A stretch of DNA of 5,995 nucleotides, taken from NCBI GenBank assembly GCA_964581795.1, contig CAZOPW010000084.1:1-5995 (forward strand), written 5' to 3'. The notes below the pieces were generated by a model that saw only the letters and a program-made list of their open reading frames with translations, was not told where the DNA came from and made no database searches. This stretch comes from EX4572-165 sp964581795 (GTDB lineage: Archaea; Thermoplasmatota; E2; DHVEG-1). Of this stretch, positions 4,621 through 5,995 are shown in pieces (position 1 is the first letter of the stretch; every line of letters starts with the position of its first letter). The position numbers and the translations under genes were made by a program.

Positions 4621-4845
4621 ATGGAAAACACAATAGAAATATTGGGAAGTTATAAGGAAGGATCTCGAACGGGAAATATTTCAATGCTAAAAGAAAATAA
4701 AAATCAATACCAAATTTATGTCGATTGGGATGACTCCAGATATAAGAGAATTTTATTATTTTCGGGTAAATTGAAACAGTGTGTTAATTTTTCAATGAAT
4801 CGATTCGGTATAAAAAAACAAATACTGAAATCACTAAAATTTTAA
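4621..4845 (+). CDS. Hypothetical 74-aa basic protein
   Basis: I do not recognise this protein. It has no signal peptide or membrane segment, one cysteine (Cys54), and a basic C-terminal third (KKQILKSLKF). The N-terminal two thirds alternate in a way that suggests beta strands (IEILGSY, QYQIYVDWDD, KRILLFSG), perhaps a small beta-barrel or SH3-like fold, but this is only an impression. The start is well supported: GGTGGGAG at 4609-4616 is a strong ribosome site 4 nt before ATG 4621. The ferredoxin gene begins 21 nt after the stop, so the two are probably co-transcribed from the promoter at 4449. Coding potential rests mainly on the ribosome site and uninterrupted frame. Confidence 0.65.
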   Translation: MENTIEILGSYKEGSRTGNISMLKENKNQYQIYVDWDDSRYKRILLFSGKLKQCVNFSMNRFGIKKQILKSLKF

Positions 4846-4866
4846 AAATAAAGATGAGAGATATAT

Positions 4867-5082
4867 ATGAATGTGAAAATAGATCAAGATGGATGTATTG
4901 AATGTGGTGCATGTGAGACAGCTTGTTCAGAAGTGTTTACTTTAGAAAATGGAGGAAAAGCAAGTATTGTCAAGAAATATCAAACTGGAGGACCTGCCAG
5001 TGGAGAAGTCAGTGATGACTTATCAGATTGTGTCCAGGAGGCAATAGAAAGTTGCCCAGTTGATGTTATTCAAACATCATAA
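4867..5082 (+). CDS. Single-cluster [4Fe-4S] ferredoxin
   Basis: This 71-aa soluble ferredoxin resembles the Pyrococcus/Thermotoga monocluster type. The cluster ligands are Cys10, Cys13, Cys16 (CIECGAC) and distant Cys63 in CPV. Cys20 and Cys55 correspond to the pair that forms a disulfide in P. furiosus ferredoxin, where the second cluster has been lost. The second ligand is Cys13, not the Asp of the P. furiosus protein, so a normal four-Cys cluster is expected. An insertion around residues 36-50 (GGPASGE) makes it slightly longer than the 66-aa Pyrococcus form. It carries low-potential electrons in the cytoplasm; partners cannot be read from sequence. ATG 4867 has only a weak ribosome site (GATGAGAG, 4853-4860), consistent with translation following the 74-aa gene 21 nt upstream. 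Confidence 0.93.
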   Translation: MNVKIDQDGCIECGACETACSEVFTLENGGKASIVKKYQTGGPASGEVSDDLSDCVQEAIESCPVDVIQTS

Positions 5083-5190
5083 AAAAATTAGAAATAATTA
5101 CAAAGTATAACTAATTTACAAAGAGCAAATAAAATGATTATTATTGAATACACCAAAATCATAAAGCATTTCGATAATTAAGGGGAATTT

Positions 5191-5811
5191 ATGAAAAAGA
5201 AGATATTTAACTATTTTACATTGAATATATTAGTATCAATTTTCATATTTTTTACATTGTTTTCTACAATTAATGGTTCAAGTCATCCTGCATCTGATAT
5301 GGTTTTGTCATATAATTTAGAAAACCAAGTTCTATCTGTTACAATTAATCATTTCGTATCGGATTCACAGACTCATTATATCGATAATGTTACAATAAGC
5401 AAAAATGATGATATAGTTCATATTTTAAATTATACTAGTCAACCTTCTAATTCAAGCTTTACTTACACATATTCTGTAAACGCATCAACTGGGGATGAAA
5501 TTGAAGTATTCACTCATTGCAATTTAGGTGGATCATTAACAAAGAAATTAACTGTATCCAAACAAAATTCAAATAAGGATACGTTTGGATTATCTGTTCA
5601 GGAATTATCGTATTATTCCATTTTTGGTTTACCATTAATAGTATATCTTGGTTTAATCGCATTAGGATTATTTTTAGCAACTGCAGCACTTCCAATATTG
5701 AAACGCAAAAATATAGTTAAAACTTCGGTTAAATTACATATTTGGCTTGCTTATGTTGCAATTGTTTTCGCTCTCATTCATTCAATTCTTGGTTTACTTA
5801 TATACTTATGA
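5191..5811 (+). CDS. Membrane-anchored extracytoplasmic protein with a superoxide-reductase-like ectodomain (putative)
   Basis: This is a 206-aa protein with a Lys-rich start and hydrophobic signal segment (about 11-27), likely cut near residue 30. An extracytoplasmic beta-rich domain (about 31-135) follows, then a membrane helix (147-169), a basic loop KRKNIVKTSVK facing the cytoplasm, and a last helix (184-206). The ectodomain has four N-glycosylation sequons (Asn66, Asn80, Asn87, Asn97) and one cysteine. Its landmarks His32-Pro, INHFVSDSQTHYIDNV (His54, His62) and HCNLGG (Cys110) recall, in order, the ligand motifs of superoxide reductase, but the last His is Gly, so function is uncertain. 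Similar HYI...CN-GG ectodomains are, from memory, common in anaerobic archaea. AGGGGA (5181-5186) supports ATG 5191. It follows the ferredoxin gene by 108 nt and probably has its own promoter. Confidence 0.7.
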   Translation: MKKKIFNYFTLNILVSIFIFFTLFSTINGSSHPASDMVLSYNLENQVLSVTINHFVSDSQTHYIDNVTISKNDDIVHILNYTSQPSNSSFTYTYSVNASTGDEIEVFTHCNLGGSLTKKLTVSKQNSNKDTFGLSVQELSYYSIFGLPLIVYLGLIALGLFLATAALPILKRKNIVKTSVKLHIWLAYVAIVFALIHSILGLLIYL

Positions 5812-5850
5812 AAATTCCAATTAATGTAAAACGGAAATGATATCAATTGA

Positions 5851-5876
5851 GTTTTATTTTATTTGAAGTTTTTTAA
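5851..5876 (+). terminator. T-rich terminator region after the membrane protein gene
   Basis: Three successive T-runs (GTTTTATTTTATTT, then GTTTTTT) occur 40-65 nt after the stop codon without a clear hairpin, as expected for intrinsic archaeal termination. A second T8 run lies at 5923-5930. No protein gene is seen from 5812 to the window end. Confidence 0.35.
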
Positions 5877-5952
5877 TCTATGGGAGTATAAGTTATCTCA
5901 AAATAAATCATTACGTATTCTATTTTTTTTAAAACATATAAATTTACTGAAG

Positions 5953-5973
5953 TGTCAGTTGACATATATTTTA
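5953..5973 (+). promoter_or_regulatory. Dyad TGTCA-GT-TGACA beside a TATA-like box, promoter of a gene beyond the window
   Basis: The 12-nt dyad (5953-5964) directly abuts ATATATTTTA (5964-5973). The dyad therefore covers the BRE position of the putative promoter, a classic place for an archaeal repressor or activator site. The transcript would start near 5995, at the window edge. A second TATA-like TATAAATT at 5937-5944 is an alternative box, in which case the dyad would lie between box and start. Confidence 0.35.
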
Positions 5974-5995
5974 AACATGTGGTCTTATTCTCACC

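Noticed and set aside
5510..5695. 61-codon ORF on the minus strand
   Set aside because: It is antisense to the membrane protein gene, which has a signal sequence, membrane helices and a good ribosome site.
1..5995. Insertion sequence, phage or other mobile element
   Set aside because: No transposase, integrase, terminal inverted repeats with target duplications or abrupt base-composition change is seen. The only long direct repeat is the 20-nt promoter block.

Overview
The window looks like chromosomal DNA from a low-GC, anaerobic archaeon. The evidence is TATA/BRE-like boxes about 25 nt ahead of likely transcript starts, GGTGAT-type Shine-Dalgarno sequences matching the archaeal 16S 3' end, and proteins whose closest remembered relatives are archaeal (a Pyrococcus-like neelaredoxin, an encapsulin-type ferritin, a thioferritin/DpsL). 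A methanogen such as a Methanobacteriales member is plausible, as is another AT-rich lineage. Order cannot be fixed from the sequence alone. All recognisable genes are on the + strand.

Region 1 (1-1410) holds two paralogous universal stress proteins, each preceded by the same exact 20-nt promoter-like element (30-49 and 900-919). The roughly 430 nt between them carry no convincing protein gene but contain two long imperfect inverted repeats. One (621-717) has a BRE/TATA-like box at the right distance, a T-tract at its end and a C-rich loop complementary to Shine-Dalgarno sequences, so it is a candidate small RNA. The other (767-828) can form competing hairpins.

Region 2 (about 1423-4255) is a tightly spaced oxidative-stress and iron operon. 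In order it encodes a 65-aa four-cysteine metal-knuckle protein, a stand-alone encapsulin-type ferritin-like protein, a DJ-1/PfpI protein, a DpsL/thioferritin, a 1Fe superoxide reductase and an SDR oxidoreductase. A workable logic is that superoxide reductase turns superoxide into peroxide, the thioferritin spends the peroxide oxidising and storing Fe(II), the second ferritin-like protein handles more iron, and DJ-1 and the stress proteins deal with damaged proteins and metabolites. No rubredoxin is present to feed the reductase; the small CxxC protein at the head of the operon is a candidate substitute. A short dyad lies between its TATA box and presumed start site.

Region 3 (4256-4860) is a 365-nt gap followed by an unrecognised 74-aa gene. 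The gap has a T-rich 10-bp inverted repeat (possible terminator), a very good TATA box at 4449-4456, and a 26-codon basic mini-ORF (4500-4580) with its own Shine-Dalgarno. A second 26-codon mini-ORF follows the SDR gene directly.

Region 4 (4867-5995) encodes a single-cluster [4Fe-4S] ferredoxin and a membrane-anchored extracytoplasmic protein whose ectodomain shows faint superoxide-reductase-like landmarks. The last 184 nt are non-coding and end in what looks like the promoter of a gene beyond the window, with a TGTCA-GT-TGACA dyad next to a TATA-like stretch.
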